Assembly: GCA_012932865.1 (NCBI GenBank)
Contig: SAXG01000004.1
Location: 1,426,001-1,490,000 of the forward strand
Source: Amylostereum areolatum
Lineage: Eukaryota > Basidiomycota > Agaricomycetes > Russulales > Stereaceae
Direction of reading: 5' to 3'
Length of the DNA stretch: 64,000 bases
A program made the translations under genes and the position numbers. Below the pieces are notes generated by a model. It saw only the letters and a list, made by a program, of their open reading frames with translations. It made no database searches and was not told where the DNA came from. Positions 22,638 to 36,600 of the stretch are shown in pieces. Every line of letters begins with the position of its first letter. Position 1 is the first letter of the stretch.

Positions 22638-25600
22638 ATGGACGCACACGACGACGGGCCAGATCTCCCTCTTGCAGAAGACGTTGATGGAGACGTCGAC
22701 ACTTGCCGTATCTGCAGCGCGCCCGCGGAACCAGATGCACCACTCTTCCATCCGTGCAAGTGCTCGGGCACCATTCGTTATATACACCAGGAGTGGTGCG
22801 CCTTATTCACATATGTCCCTTTGAAGATGGCTCATGCATTCCTGCAGCTTGACTACATGGCTTGCTCACAGCAAAAAGCAGTCCTGCGATGTGTGCAAGC
22901 ATCCGTATTCGTTCACGAAAGGTCCGTGACCCCATCCGTTGTCCACCTCGACCGCATCGCATTGACGTCCGCGAGTAGTATACGCGAAGGATATGCCAGG
23001 CCGTCTTCCTACCTTTCTTCTCATTCGCCGCTTTATCCAGCATATATTCTTCGCTGGGTTGCTCGTCGTGAGGGGTGTATTGGTCGGCTTCATCTGGCTT
23101 GCTGTTCTCCCGTGGATCACAGTTTGGACCTGGAGAATGTACTTCGCCATGGGGAACTCCACGTGTGTCTTTTTCTCTCTCTCGTCAATTTTTAGCTGAC
23201 ATGAGGCACGAAGCGCGTGGTGGATCAGCGCCCGTCCCAAGGCGGCGGCGAATGCCTCTTCATTTTTCTACAGCCTGGCACTCCGCAACCTTACCGCGGA
23301 AAATAGCACCCTGCTTGCCTCTAATCCATCTAATACGTCCCTAGCTTTCACCATCGTCTCGCACCCCCTCTTCAGATCCGTGTCCGCCGACATTTTCACT
23401 GGTCAGATCATCGCCACGTTGATCGTCCTCATTTTCATCGCCATCTTTCTCCTTCGCGAGTGGATCTCGCAAAACGCGCGCCCGGGTGTATTCGAGGACG
23501 CCGTTGCTCCGGAGCAACTCGACCGCGAGAACCGTGAGCGCGCGGCGGAGCGGGAGCGGGAACAGGAAAGGCAGAGGCAAAGACACCGGCAGCGGGAGCA
23601 GGCGCGCGAGGAGAGAGCTCGGGCGAAGGAAGTGCTTGGGCGTCCCCTGGTCAAGGCTCGCATCGCGGTCCCGGCCTCCGGTTCTCATCTCCACAGAGAA
23701 ACGAGGAACCTCCCCGCTCGCCCACCGTCGGCGCAGGTTCGCAATCTCGAACGCCCGGATGCTGGGTCCAATGTCGCTCTGTACATGGCGGGCGCCGGTG
23801 ACCTTCCTCTTCGGCAAAGGCAGGCCCTGCTCAGGGCTAGGACGATTCCTACCATGCCTCTGCGGCGTCGAGGCATGGAAGGCAATATGGTGGGGCCACC
23901 TGTCGGCGAGAACAAGGGCAAAGGCAAGGCGACTATGGAGCCATCGCTTGAGGACATTGCCCAAGGGGGACCCATGCCAATCATCGACAACGCCGACCGC
24001 GCGGACCTCTATGGAACAGTCGAGAAGTTCCGTTCACCATACGCGCTCCTGAAGGCCCATCGTGTGTGGGGCACGCCCGGCGCAGAGGACTGGAGCCTTT
24101 TCGATTTCGAAATGTTCGAAATGAATGCGCGTGGGATCGTGGACTCAGTCGCGCCGACGCCAGAGGACGAGAAGGCAACCGAGGAGGGTCCGGAGACGCT
24201 CTTTTCTCGCGCTGAACGTGCGCGGTTGAATGCGGAGGAAGAGGCACGGTGGATGGAACGATGGGGCACACCCAAACCAGCGAACATGCCGCATTCACCC
24301 ACGGCATCCCAACCTCTCAAGGTTCCCGTCAACTGGACAGACTGCCTTGGCGGTGCTGTGGTCGAGGCAGCGCGATGGCGAGCACGGCGCCAGGTGCTGT
24401 ACGCTCAATTGAACGAAGAAGCGGTGCGCGACGGCCTCCCGTTGATCCTCATCCCGTGGGATTTGAGTGACGAGAAGGACGTGGACGGGGAAGCTGGCCA
24501 GAACAGCTCGCAACGCCCGTTGAAGAGATACAGAGTCACGCTCGAGGATCCAGCCAAAACCAAGCGTAAACCGGCCCCGGACTTTTCGTTTGCACCCGAG
24601 AATGGCTCGACAAAGCCGCTGTTTGCTACCGCGCCGATGTCTCCCCTCCCCTATCCTATAACTCCTACGTCCATGTCTGCACCATCTCCCGCGCCTGTCC
24701 CTAGGTTCGCGTCTGCTCCCCCGCCCAGACCTCTTCCGTCGCTGCATATGCCTGTTGGACCAGGAGCCCCTCCACCTCCCTTACTGGCGCCCGTATTCGC
24801 GCCTCCGCCTAGACCAGCGTCCTCAGCTTCAACGTCAGCGCTCCTTCCCACATCCGCCACAGCGTTTAGTCACACTACACAGGCCAGCACACCATCTGTC
24901 GAATCTGCACCGCGCCCTATCCGCCCACTACCAATTTCCAGGTCGTCCGCACCAGGTCCTCCACCAGATCCGTTTGCTGTTCGCTTGCCGCCCTCAGGGC
25001 CTCCTCCGGACTACTCGCATAGCTCTCGCGCTCCGCCCCCTCAACCTCCAGTCTTCCAATTCGCCCCCCAAATCCCGGTGTTCCCTGTCAATGATCCATC
25101 GTCATCCACTGCCGTGGCGCCTGCACCCTCATTGACATGGCGTCCGTCTAAGATCTCTGTCCCGCGTCGACCACCCATGGTCAGCTCGGCGCTACCCACA
25201 CCGACGACGCCTCCAGCGGGACTTGCAACAGTGTCCAGGCAGAAAACGCCACTTGCTTCGCCAAGCTTGGCGACGTACCAACCTCCTGAAGAGTTTCAGG
25301 AAGGGTCGTCCAGTGGGGCGGGATACTTCGATTCGGTGAAAGAAGAAGACGTCGATTCGGAGGCGAAGAAAATGGCGGAGGAGCATGCAAAGTATTTCCG
25401 CGAGGTTGGGCCGACGGAGAAGGGGAAGGGGAAGTCGACTGTGGTAGCGGAAGAGAAAGAAAGGTTGGCGGCGAGTACGGACGGAGATGCGACTGAGAAG
25501 CCTGAGCCTGCGGGTACGGAGGACGATGACGATGAAGACACCGAAGATGCGGACGAGGATGAGGAGGAAGACGGGGTTGAGGACGGTGAAGACGAAGATG

Positions 25601-28600
25601 AGGAGGAGGAAGAGGAAGAGGAGGACCCGGCCCGTATACCGGCAGTGCAACCTGACCGTGTGCGTGGGCCCGAAGGGGAACTCGGCGCGATAGACGTTGC
25701 GGAGGACGGTGAGGGGGAGGGGCTTCTGGCGATGCAACTTCCAGAGGACATCGAGATGGGGGGAGAGGACGACATGGAAGGTGCTTTGGAAGGTACGCAG
25801 CTTGTCTTTTTCTTTCTGCGTCTCCCCTTGTCTGACTGGTCGGTTGGTAGCGATTGGCATGCGTGGACCTCTGTTCGTTGTAGCCCAGAACGTACGTCCA
25901 CAGGTTCCCTGTCCGAAACATCACAGGGAGGCTCACCGATCGTTCAGGCTGCCCTTATGATTTTCGTTCTCGACACCGCCATCGGGCTGGGTATATGGTT
26001 ACCTTTCACTTGTGGCAAATCTGCCGCTCTTCTCTCCGTGCGTTCTCTGCGTGATCCTCCGTGAATGGTCTTCATCCTAATGCCTTTACTAGCTCGATCC
26101 ACCTCGCGCCTTGCAAGTCATGCACTTCCCTATCCGGATTATACGCTATGCCACAGATCCTATCGTCGACTCGGGGTTATTCGTCGTAAACCGCATGATA
26201 TTCCCTGCGATTTGGTACACTGTGTGCGCCATTGTCGAAGCTGGTGTGTGGATTGCGAAGCAGGTCCTCTCGCCGTTCATTGGTCGGGCTAGTGTGGAGC
26301 AAATCACGAAGCAGTTGTCCCAATACCTTCGTAACACGGTCAGTAGAATACCCTTCCCCTCCGGAGATAAACCCACTCATGAGTGATTTGGTAGCTCGAA
26401 CGCCTCGCTGACCGACCAATGGAGAAGACATTGACGTACCTTCGCTCCTTTTCATCGTCATCAGCAACTTCCGAATCCGATTCTCCATCCATCCTTCAAA
26501 GGGCCCTCAATACCATCGCAGAGAGCAACCATCCTATTGCCATGTGGGCCAAAATGCAAGTCGTCACGGCGCGTAACAATGCCAGACTATCAGTCGTCAA
26601 CTTCAAGGAAGCATGGATCCGAATGGCACTAGGCGACGGCCCATACGAGAGAACCCTCGCCGTCGCCCTTGGCTATGCGGTCATAGGTCTGGGCCTGTCC
26701 TTCTACTTGAACGTGCTCAACGTGGGCACGGTCAAGACGGCTGGAAGAGCTGTGCGAAGTGCCATCCGACAGCAGCTCCTCGTTGTAAAGGTACGCGGTT
26801 GTTGGCATCGTGTGTGCGTTTACTAATTGCGACATGTAGGTGGCGGCTTTCATCGTCATCGAACTCTTCCTGTTCCCTCTGGGTTGTGGTTTCAACCTCG
26901 ACCTGTGTTCCATTTGGATGCTCCCCGGAGACACCACCTTTGACACGCGGATCGCCTTCTTCAGGCAATCGCCTTTGACCTCAGTCTTTTACCACTGGGT
27001 GATCGGGACATGGTTCATGTGAGATATTTCGACCAGTGCTATGTCGTTTTTAGCATGTTCATGTGCCTCTTCTCTAGGCATCAATTCGCCTCTCTCCTCG
27101 CGGGCAGTCGGACCATCATGCGACCAGGAGCAATGTGGTTCATCAAGGATCCCTCAGACCAGAACTTCCATCCTATCCGTGATATCTTAGATCGCTCTGC
27201 CTTGGTGCAGTTGCGCAAACTCGCAGTCAGTGCGATGATGTATGGTTTGGTCGTTGCATGTGGCGTCGGTTCCGTGGGCGGCCTGATGAGGATGATGAGC
27301 AGCTCGTTGTTGCCACTCCGCTGGAAGCCTCGGTGAGTTCCCTTCAAGGAAGGTTTTACGCACATTGCTAATGTCTTCTGTTTGCGCGCTATAGACAACC
27401 CCTGTCGAACGTTCCCGTCGACCTCTTATTTGTGCATTTAATCATGCCCTACACCCTCCGCTATTTCAAACCAAGGACACTCATCCGATCCACCTGCATT
27501 CACCTGTGGAGATATCTGTCGCAACATCTCCGGCTGTCTTCATATATGTTTGGGGAGAGGATCGCGGCGGAGCAATATACCCCCGCAGAATGGCCATGGC
27601 AGCGTCCGCACACAATCGGTGGTAGAATCCGACGCGAGTTCGACGGCAGTCACCGGAGGGTGCCGGCGTCAGACCTCGTCGTAGTCCCGACCGATATGCG
27701 GGCGACGGCCGATGTGTATTCAAACGGAGATCCGATCGACGAGGAGGCGGTCAAGGTCATAGCGGCGCAAAACGTCGAGGCGATCAGGGCGAAACGAAAC
27801 CCGCAGAAGGACTACACAGTGGTCTACATCCCACCCAACTTCCGTTATCGCGTCATGGCCTTCATTGCCGCATTGTGGGTGCTCGGATCGCTCTTCATGG
27901 CCACAGTGGTAGCGGTGCCGATCCTGCTCGGGCGGAGGATCTTTGGCTTCATAACGGAGAAGGAGGTCCATGATGGCTATTCGTTCATCGTCGGGTTTTA
28001 CCTTCTGTGGGCGTCGTGGTTCTTTGGCGTTGCATTCCAGAAAACGCATGCTCGACGCCAGAAGGACTCGCCAGACACTACTCGTTTGCAGACGTCAATG
28101 TTCTTCTTCAAACGTGGCAGCATCTGGCTTGGCCAGGTGGTTTACCTGGTTGTCATGTTGGGCGGCGTTATCCCTGTCCTTTGTGGTCTGGTCGTGGAGG
28201 TCTATTTCGTGCTCCCCATGCGCTTCGACCACGGCACGCAGTCAGTGACGCAGATTCGCATTGTCGACATGTGGGCACTCGGTCTGTTGTACGCCAAGAT
28301 CGCCATGAACTCCAGACCGCTACAACCGAGGGCCAACCCGATCGCGAATGGGATCGCAACGGTGAGCATTTGTTGGTGTCGTCGTGGCTGGAATGTGGAC
28401 TAAATCCTGGTTTGCAGATCAAACATCGCGGGTGGACCAACCCCGACGCTATTCGCGCGACAACAGATGTGATCATACCGCTTGTGTCTGGGCTCGTCGG
28501 TATGCTGGTAGTTCCGCCCATCTTCACCTTGCTCGTCCAACGCGCCACTGGCATGCACGAACCACAATCCATCTCCCGTAAGTTTCGCATTCTGCTCGAA

Positions 28601-29008
28601 GGTTCCGTATATGCTTTTCTCACAATGTCTCTACTAGTCATGAAATCGTATCCCGCGCTCTTCTTGATCGCGGGCCTCACGCACTTCCTGTCCAGCGCGG
28701 CGCACTATTTCGTTGCGTGGTCGCAGGGTGTACGGGACTTGGAGTTCCTCGTGGAGTTGCGCTTGCGGAACTATGATAACAGGGGACGGCGGAAGGCTGT
28801 AGAAGAGAGGCAGGCAGAGGAGGTTGAAGCTGAAGTGGAAGAGGTGGAAGAGGTGGAAGAGGTGGAAGAGGTGGAAGAGGTGGAAGAGGTGGAAGAGGTG
28901 GAAGAGGTGGAGGACATGGAGGACATGGCCGATGCTGATGTCGAGGTTTTGTGGAATGTGGTAGGCGGCGACCGCGGCCGCGCGCTCCTCGCAGGAGACG
29001 ACGTTTAG
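22638..29008 (+). CDS. DOA10: Doa10/Ssm4 (MARCH6)-type ER membrane E3 ubiquitin ligase
   Basis: Thirteen exons (22638-22795, 22848-22921, 22979-23162, 23214-25792, 25851-25891, 25948-26037, 26093-26338, 26395-26790, 26840-27018, 27078-27332, 27395-28361, 28418-28577, 28638-29008) give about 1,899 residues. Doa10 ubiquitinates ER, inner-nuclear-membrane and cytosolic substrates in ERAD. The N-terminal RING-CH domain shows CRICSAP, HPCKCSGTIRYIHQECL and CDVCKHPYSFTKVY. Two helices follow, then one very large exon encoding a Pro-rich and then acidic linker of roughly 700 residues. Many further helices come next, with the conserved RPGAMWFIKDPSDQNFHPI motif. The C-terminus has a (VEE)n repeat. 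The last intron is in frame and stop-free, so its use is less certain. Confidence 0.94.
28835..28908 (+). repeat. 9-bp coding minisatellite (GTGGAAGAG)n in DOA10
   Basis: About eight consecutive near-perfect copies of GTGGAAGAG encode repeated Val-Glu-Glu near the cytosolic C-terminus of the Doa10-like ligase. The unit is three codons long, so copy-number change would not break the frame. Confidence 0.9.
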
Positions 29009-29450
29009 GTGTGGCACCTATTACTCAAATATCCATCGCAACGCTGCTCTTTGCTTTCATTCACCGATATCGTACATAATTGTGTATATTATTGACACGC
29101 ATCCGCGTTTACCATAATGTGTATCTTTGGAACTTTCTCTCTTGACCATGGGTTTGTACAGTACGATAGACAAATAGAGTCTGGAAGTGCCTATGAGCTA
29201 GTACAAGTCACGGTGTGAAGATGCCAAAATGAACCAGTTGTACATACTGAGATATTGTGACAATGGGGACGCGGTCGAACTCGCCGTCACTCTACGGCCG
29301 AGCAGTCGTCCACATGCTTGTGAAACTCAATGCTGATCCTGATGTCCACCGCATTTGACTGTGATTCCTCATCCCCTGCCTGCGTCTATCCGAAGATGAG
29401 CAGGTCGTGTTTGAAGAGAATCGAAGGATAATATACGAACCTGTCGTATG

Positions 29451-31424
29451 CTAATGCCGTCGTCGTCCCTGGGCAATACGATGTGCTACCTTGGGGAATG
29501 AGCAGCGGTCAGCACGATTTGCGAAAGCAAGCTCACCGTCTGACGAGGCGTGCCCGCCATGGTTGGACCTACGCGACGTAAGGACAGGGAGGTGCTTATT
29601 CTTCCACTGGAAGGCTGCTGGCCTGCGGTACCGTATCGCATGATCTCCCTTACGTTTAATCTGTGCAACGATCGTCGTCAGCTTCCGTTCATACGCATCC
29701 GATGGATACGGGAGACGTACGAGGCCAGCACAGAGTTCGAAGAAACTGGGTGGCGTCAAAGGAGTCGCGGTTATGGGCAAGGCAGGAACAGAGAACGTAC
29801 GTTTGCTCAAGGAAAAGTGGAAGATCGACCAGACGAGGTTATTAGGGAATCCGAAAAACTGTGGGAATATTGTGGGATCGGCCGGGTCTTTGACGGAAAG
29901 TGTAGGAACACACGAATATGGTATAGAGAACCTGAACAAGCCTAGCATGATTATGAGCTTTTCTGCCGTCGTGAAAGTAGGGAGAGCTTACCCCAGCACA
30001 AGACCACGCGACAGCGCAAAGACGATCAGGCGGTTGAGTATGCTGTCCGTCCTACACTGCTATTTGGAAGTCCGGCCTCTCCTCGTCAATTTTAACACGA
30101 TACCTGTGAATACCGTGCCGATGCGCTCCTAGAAGGATGCACATTCCGACTGCAATGAGAACTTCGACCAGCGTCGCCATCGTCTTCTGTGCAATAAGCA
30201 CTTTCTGCAATGATAGTGATTGATCGTGAACCGAGCGGAAGGAACGGTAGTAGGGTAGAGCTTACGTTGATTGTTGGGGATAGGAGTTCATTCGTGCGGA
30301 AACTGCGTTACAAGTCTAGGCATCTTATTCACGGCTGGACCATGAGGATAGGGAGCTTACAGGATTCCGGTGATCGCTACGTCGAGATTGATGTTAAGTT
30401 ACTGGAATGTACGAGGTAACAGACAGTGAACGGCTACTGACTGACGCCAAGTACTGGCCAAATATGTTTGGATAAGCCGGAAGAGTAGAGATGCTAGTAT
30501 GACCCACCCCATGCAGAGATCGCAAACAATGCCTAGGAGCATTGTGAATAATCTGAAGCGGATCCAAGTGGGCACACACACCATTATTACGCCCACGAAG
30601 TGGTTCTTGGATACTGATCAAAGTACCATGTGAGTAGTGTGTTTCTGGATGGCACAGAAAGCGAGCCTACACAACCAAATCTTTTCAATGAAAACCCTGC
30701 AGAAGGTCAGTATCATATCATAATCAAGCCAAGGGATAATCAAGAACAGACATTGATGCTAACAGCGCAACTGTATACTACAGAGATGGCTGAGGGATGC
30801 TATTGAAGGAACATATAAAGAAGGAACATACGGTAAACGCGGGCTCTAGCTGGGCCGTCGCGTAAGCCACCGAGTCAACAATGGCACGAGGAGACAATAG
30901 CACACCTTGAGGGACCTGCTGTTGTGTCAGATGCCATCCATTAGTTGTAGGGGACGACTTACCAAACCGGATGCTCCAGTGCGGCAGGATTAGCATAGTT
31001 GACGGAGAAGTACCACCACGTCGTATAGAGCTCTAAGAACCAGGTCACAGTATCGAGAACGCTGTGGCGTATGTCAGCTGTGAATAGCTTGACTCTCTGG
31101 CAGTAACATGGAAGGGCCTAAGTATGCCATACCATAACGTGAAAACCTGCTCAAACATATATTATGAGCAAGGGTTCGACGTCGAACAAGCTTCCACTTA
31201 CAAAGATGGATGTTCGAGTACTCCCTTCTCGAAGTTTCCCAAAGTACAGCCCCGTTTGCAGGAGCGTTATACCATAAAACCTGCGTGTCATGTCGCACGG
31301 TCAATGGTGAATAGAATTACCGTGAAGCAAAGCAAACTTACAGAGTGGCAAGGTTGACACCGATGATGAACGTGCCAAACGTGTTCCTAATGTCGGGAGC
31401 GCTGGGACAGACAGCGTCTGCCAT
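29451..31424 (-). CDS. DUF6534 seven-helix membrane protein
   Basis: The start at 31424 gives MADAVCPSAPDIRNTFG and then the helix IIGVNLATLFYGITLLQTGLY. Later exons read YTTWWYFSVNYANPAALEHP (31050-30960), PTWIRFRLFTMLLGIVCDLC, TLVEVLIAVGMCILLGAHRH (30170-30100), ILNRLIVFALSRGLVLG and FFGFPNNLVWSIFHFSLSK. The tail is SSNSVLASLNVRE followed by a polar end and a stop at 29451. This is the order of a complete DUF6534 protein, a large fungal family with an unproven receptor-like fold. At least nine introns of ordinary size separate the exons, and not every junction in 30200-31000 was closed in phase. The gene converges with DOA10. It is a divergent relative of the split gene at 6-10.7 kb. Confidence 0.8.
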
Positions 31425-32839
31425 CGTGCGAGCTTGAAGACTTGTCTATGGGAAAAGAAAAAAAATGGGTTCGAAGTGGAGGGGCTCAGCGAGCCGCAGA
31501 TGGGTCTTCCTCTCATGATAAATCCCGCGTACGGAACACCAAGGGTAAAAGGCTGTTCTCCGTCCGGTCATGAGGTAAGATTTCCTGTGAATTGGAAGAC
31601 AAAAGTGCGAACGCTACGACGGCGAGACATTAGATCTCCGCCGCGAAGGAGGAAGGAAGATGGGAGCCTGAGAGCCATCGCTCTGGATATAGCCCGTCGA
31701 CAACATAACAAGTATACTTGGGAAAGAAGCTGAGGCGACCATGTGCACAGGCAGCGCAAGTTGTTCTTCCACCCATCTCGATAGCATCGACCATCGACCA
31801 GATGCACCGCTTACCCGGTCTACTGGGTAACCTTCTGATCCGGCTGGGAAAGGCGGGGTATGAGGTCAGGAGGTATCACCCAACACGATAGATCTGGGTT
31901 TCAGAGTTCATTGTTCGAAATAGGAGACGCAGATGAAGGTGAGACGTTAGGTTGGACTGTGAAGTCAACAAGAGTCCACACCGGAGCTCGGAGACGTTGG
32001 ACTCCGCCGCGGCCCTACGCCGGGTTTCTGTCGCAGCCAGTTGTCGCTCACTCTAAGTCTCCAAGTCGGTTCCTCGCTCCTACATAAGTACTTTTCCTTC
32101 ACCGTCATAGTACAAGGCACTGGATTCAGTGAACGTACGTATCCTGTACAGTTTGTTTTACGTGAAAGGTGACAGCACTTACCTTATTTCATTCAATAAA
32201 TTTTAGACGATTGAACTGTCGGACTGCCATCCCTTTCCACTCAGGCCTGGTACTCAGGAGTTGGCGTCGGACCGCCTGTCGGACCCCGGTAAGACAGTCT
32301 GTCGGCGCGCCGATCAGGTCCTTCTGACATTTCAAGCAAGAGCGTAGGCCGATGGCAAGACGATAGGCGATATTAGTTCTAGTAAGGATCCGGACCAGAA
32401 TACTTACCGCGTCTTTCTCTTTGTTGTCGGACCATAGCGCGCTCAGTCCTTCAACATACCAAGTACACTGCGATGTTTTTTCTCCTCACGGAGAGGACAT
32501 CCGACATCGCATGCGACGGACACTTCGGCACCTCCGCCGCGCGTACGCAACTCATCCCCGGGTAAGTAGTTGGCGCGCCGTCCAGGCGGCTCTCCCGTGA
32601 AACCCAAATCGAGCCGGACAATAAAGCCCCACCACTATTGTGCCCTGGAGCATCTCGCCTTTTCATCTAGCCGATCTCTCATTGCCCCCTCTATCTTCTT
32701 CGTACTTATAAGCGATCGCGCGATTGAGCGATCCCTCTTTAACGCATACCTTCGCCATCCCCCACACCTCCCATACGTGCATTCTCAATATCGAGCACCC
32801 GTCGACCAGTAGTACTTATTCGAAGGGGCACAAAACAAA
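31425..32839. other. Intergenic region, no supported gene
   Basis: Short overlapping ORFs only. I see no repeats or RNA gene that I can support. Confidence 0.5.
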
Positions 32840-33248
32840 CATGGAGCACCACTCTGACACCAACGCACAATTGGAGCACACGACGCGCTTTTCAACACGC
32901 GGCGCACCAGTCCCAGACAGCCGCATCTCCGCTATCCCACGATTTCAACAACCTCCAACAGTACGTCTTCCCCCCACCCTCACGCCTCCCCGAGTCGTTG
33001 ACCCACAAATGCGCGCCCGCCAGCTCGTACCAAGCACCCTCTCTCACCTCCTCAAATCTTCCGCCTCCCGTCTTCTCACCCCGCTCTCCACCTTCTATCT
33101 TGGACTCTCTCTCAAACTACCCACCATACCCACCATACCCTCTCTACACACTCACGTCCACGTCGTGCTCCTGCGAATCCTAGTACCCTCGTTCGCATTC
33201 CTACTCACCATACACGAATGCCTCGAGAACTGGCCTTTCCTGTCCTGA
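32840..33248 (+). CDS. Possible small protein of unknown function
   Basis: An ATG-initiated frame of 135 codons begins MEHHSDTNAQLEHTTRF. A GTACGT donor at 32961 and a CAG acceptor at 33021-33023 would remove 63 nt without changing the frame. The downstream part in the first frame is hydrophobic (VVLLRILVPSFAFLLTI). An alternative frame is Pro/Tyr/Ser-rich and equally plausible. There is no recognised family; this is a weak call. Confidence 0.3.
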
Positions 33249-33681
33249 CCTGACCATTCCCCCACCCTCTTATCCTAATAGCATGTCCCCCCATCTGCCT
33301 ACGCCCTCGCGCTCTTTGTGGTCTTAAAATGCCCGAGGCGAGAAATCAAATATGTGGAATGTACATACATTGCTTGTAATCGAATTGTTCTGCACGAATA
33401 TACCACATGATTGTATCGCTTTGTGCATACCTCCGTACATCGAAGGGACGTTATGAACCAAGGAGCATACATAATGAGACAGCGATTCGGATGGGGGGCG
33501 GGGAACTCGTACGCACATAAGGACAAGTGGATAAATGTCGCAACTCTTCACGCGGGGAGGCGGGGTATATACAGATGGTGTGTCAAGCGACGATCAGTCT
33601 GTCGAAACAGGGAGAAAAAAAAACCCCCCGAACAAAGAAGAGAGCGGATACACCGTACAGATTTTGAATGGAAACACAGGC

Positions 33682-36600
33682 TCATATCCCGATGTGAATA
33701 AACGGCACCCATCGTACGAAGTTTTTCTCCCCGACCTCACCGCGCAGACGCCTCACCGCCGCATGGAGCGCGTACGCCACCTTCCTTCGACCGTGCCCGC
33801 CCTCCATCAGCCGCGAGTAGAACTCCTTCGCAACTACAGGCGCATCCTTGTCCTTGATCGACCACATCGTCGCCACGACGCTTGAATACCCCGCCATCAG
33901 CATTCCCGCCGCGAGATGGACCACTTCCTCCGTCAGTTTCTCGTCGCCGGTCGCAGTTTGACAGGCCGACAGGAACGCGAGCTCGGTGTGCTTGAACGAG
34001 CGTTGCATGATGGAGAGGAGGTCCAATTGGCTGTCGTGGAGGATGAATGCGCTCTTCGTGGGGTCTTGGATATCCTGATGTGCGTGACAAGCCAGATGTA
34101 TCCAGTTGTGGTCCGCCATCGCTGTCAACACGGAATCCTTCGTCGCGTTCTCTCCGTCCAGATGCAAGCCGTGGTTTCCAACGATCGTCTGGATAGCTGC
34201 AATCTCTCCGACAGTCCCTGGCAGCGAATGTTGACCTGTGCCGAGCTGCGATACGGCGAGAACACTAGGAGTCGGCGAGTGATTGTTAGCACGTCTTCGA
34301 GCTTCGAGCAGTGCGGAGAGCGTTGGTGTGTATGAGGATACGACATAGTCAAAAACTTTAGGCCCTCCTGCCTCGTCATAAATGCCTGCTGCGTGGAGGG
34401 GAAGGAACGCCAAAGGACCTGTCGCACACCAGGTGAGGTGAGGGAGATCACCTGCTGTCGGCTTATCTCCCGACGACTAAGAACAGCAAATCATTTGTGA
34501 GTATCGGTCGAAGAGATATAGTGATGCACAAACTTACATGGCCTAGCGCAAAGAGAACGGGCTGCACGATTTTCGACCAAAGGTTAGTGAGGATAGTCGA
34601 CATAATGCTATCTTCCCCAGCCACGGGACGCCGCCGCATTCCACGGGCCCGAACACCCGACCGCTGGAGGTACTTCAACAGCGCGTCTTTCCAAGCGGCC
34701 ACATCTTCGTGATTAAGAGTGTGGAGGGGGATATGTAGGACTGCGTCAGAAATTTGAAGCAAGATCATCGCGTCGCATCGAGTTTTGCTGATGTTGACCA
34801 CGACTACAGGACCTGAATCAGCAGCGGCGCGAAAATGTGCGAGCGTCTTGGGGCGCAGGAAATCTTCGCATCCGGGAAGTGCGCGAGCTTTCTCAATCAT
34901 CCGCCCATATTTGTCTGCGAGACGACGATGCTTCTGCGCCTCGTCCTCCATTGATGTCTCCACCTCTTTCTCGCTGGGCTGTGGGCCTTGGCTTGTTCCC
35001 GCAATGTCCAGCGCGCGCGAAGTGCGTTCCAAGTCATCTGCAAGCGCTGAGTCCACGGCACGCAGGTCATCGAGCGGTGTGCGGAGCTGAAGCATCTGTC
35101 TCCAGATGACACACCGGCCCTCCTCCAGCCATTCGAGAGCGCATGCCAGATCACCGGCTGCGATTGCGGCGGCAACGGCCTCACTCACCACTTCCGCTAT
35201 GGCAGGAAGCTCCTCATACCGACGATGAAGGCTGGAGCCTAGCCATACTACACGTGGCACAAGTGCTAGGACCACCTGGTAGGCCTCCAAGGGTGAGGAT
35301 GTGGAAGGCGGAGAAGACAGTAGCAGAGCCCATTGTCGCGATGCATTGAATCTGTCTGATGGCGGGCCAGAAGGACCATTTGCGGCTTCCCTGAAAACAT
35401 CTACCGCAGCATGAAAGTCGGCCATTTCCCCCAACCACTCAAATCGACCCCTGAGGGAGATTCCAAGGTTGGTGAGGTGCATAGGCTTGGCGGCGTGGCC
35501 CTCGAGAGTGAGATCGACGGCCTCGCACTGCGCGCGGATGGCGCTGTCAATGTCTGCGATGTCTCCCAACCGCTCGAATCGACGCATGAAGGAGAGCCCC
35601 AGGTTGTTGAGGTACATGGGTCTGATGGCATGGCCCTCGGGAGTGAGATCGATGGCCTCGCGCTGCATGCGGATGGCACTGTCAATATCCGGGATGTCTC
35701 TCAATCGCTCGAATCGACGCATAAAGGAGAGCCCCAGGTCGTTGAGGTACATGGGTCTGATGGCGTGGTCCACGGGAGTAAGATCGACGGCCTCGCGCTG
35801 CACGTGGATGGCGCTGTCAACATCTGCGATGTCTCCCAATCGCTCGAATCGACACCTGAAGGAGCCCCCCAGGTTGTTGAGGTGCATGGGCTTGTTGGCG
35901 TGGACCTCGGGAGTGAGTCTGACAGCCTCGCGCTGCATGCGGATGGCGCTGTCAACATCGGCGATGTCTCCCAAGCGCTCGAATCGACGCATAAAGGAGA
36001 GCCCCAGGTTGTTCAGCCACCCAGCCTTGTCGGCGTGGCCATCGGGGGTGAGATCGACGGCCTCACGCTGCACCCGGATGGCGTGGTCGACATCTGCAAC
36101 GTCCCCCAACCGCTCGAATTGACACGTGAGGGAGAGCCCCAGGTTGTTGAGGCGCATAGGCTTGTTGGCATGGCCCTCGGGAGTGAGATCCACGGCCTCG
36201 CGCTGCACACGGATGGCGCTCTGGATATCCATGATGTCTCCCAACCGCTCGAATCGACGCATAAAGGAGACCCCCAGGTTGTTGAGGTGTATATGCTTGT
36301 CGGCGTGGCCATCGGGAGTGAGATCGGCGGCCTCGCGCTGCACACCTATGGCACTGTCAATACCTGGGATGTCTCCCAATCGCTCGAATCGACGCAAGAA
36401 CGAGGTCCCCAGGTTGGTGAGGTACATGGGCTTCTTGGCATGGCCCTCGGGGGTCAGATCGACGGCCTCGCGCTGCACACCTATGGCACTGTCAATATCC
36501 GGGATGTCCCCCAATCGCTCGAATCGACGCATGAAGGAGAGCCCCAGGTTGCTGAGGTACATGGGTCTGATGGCATGGCCCACGGGAGTAAGGTCGACGG

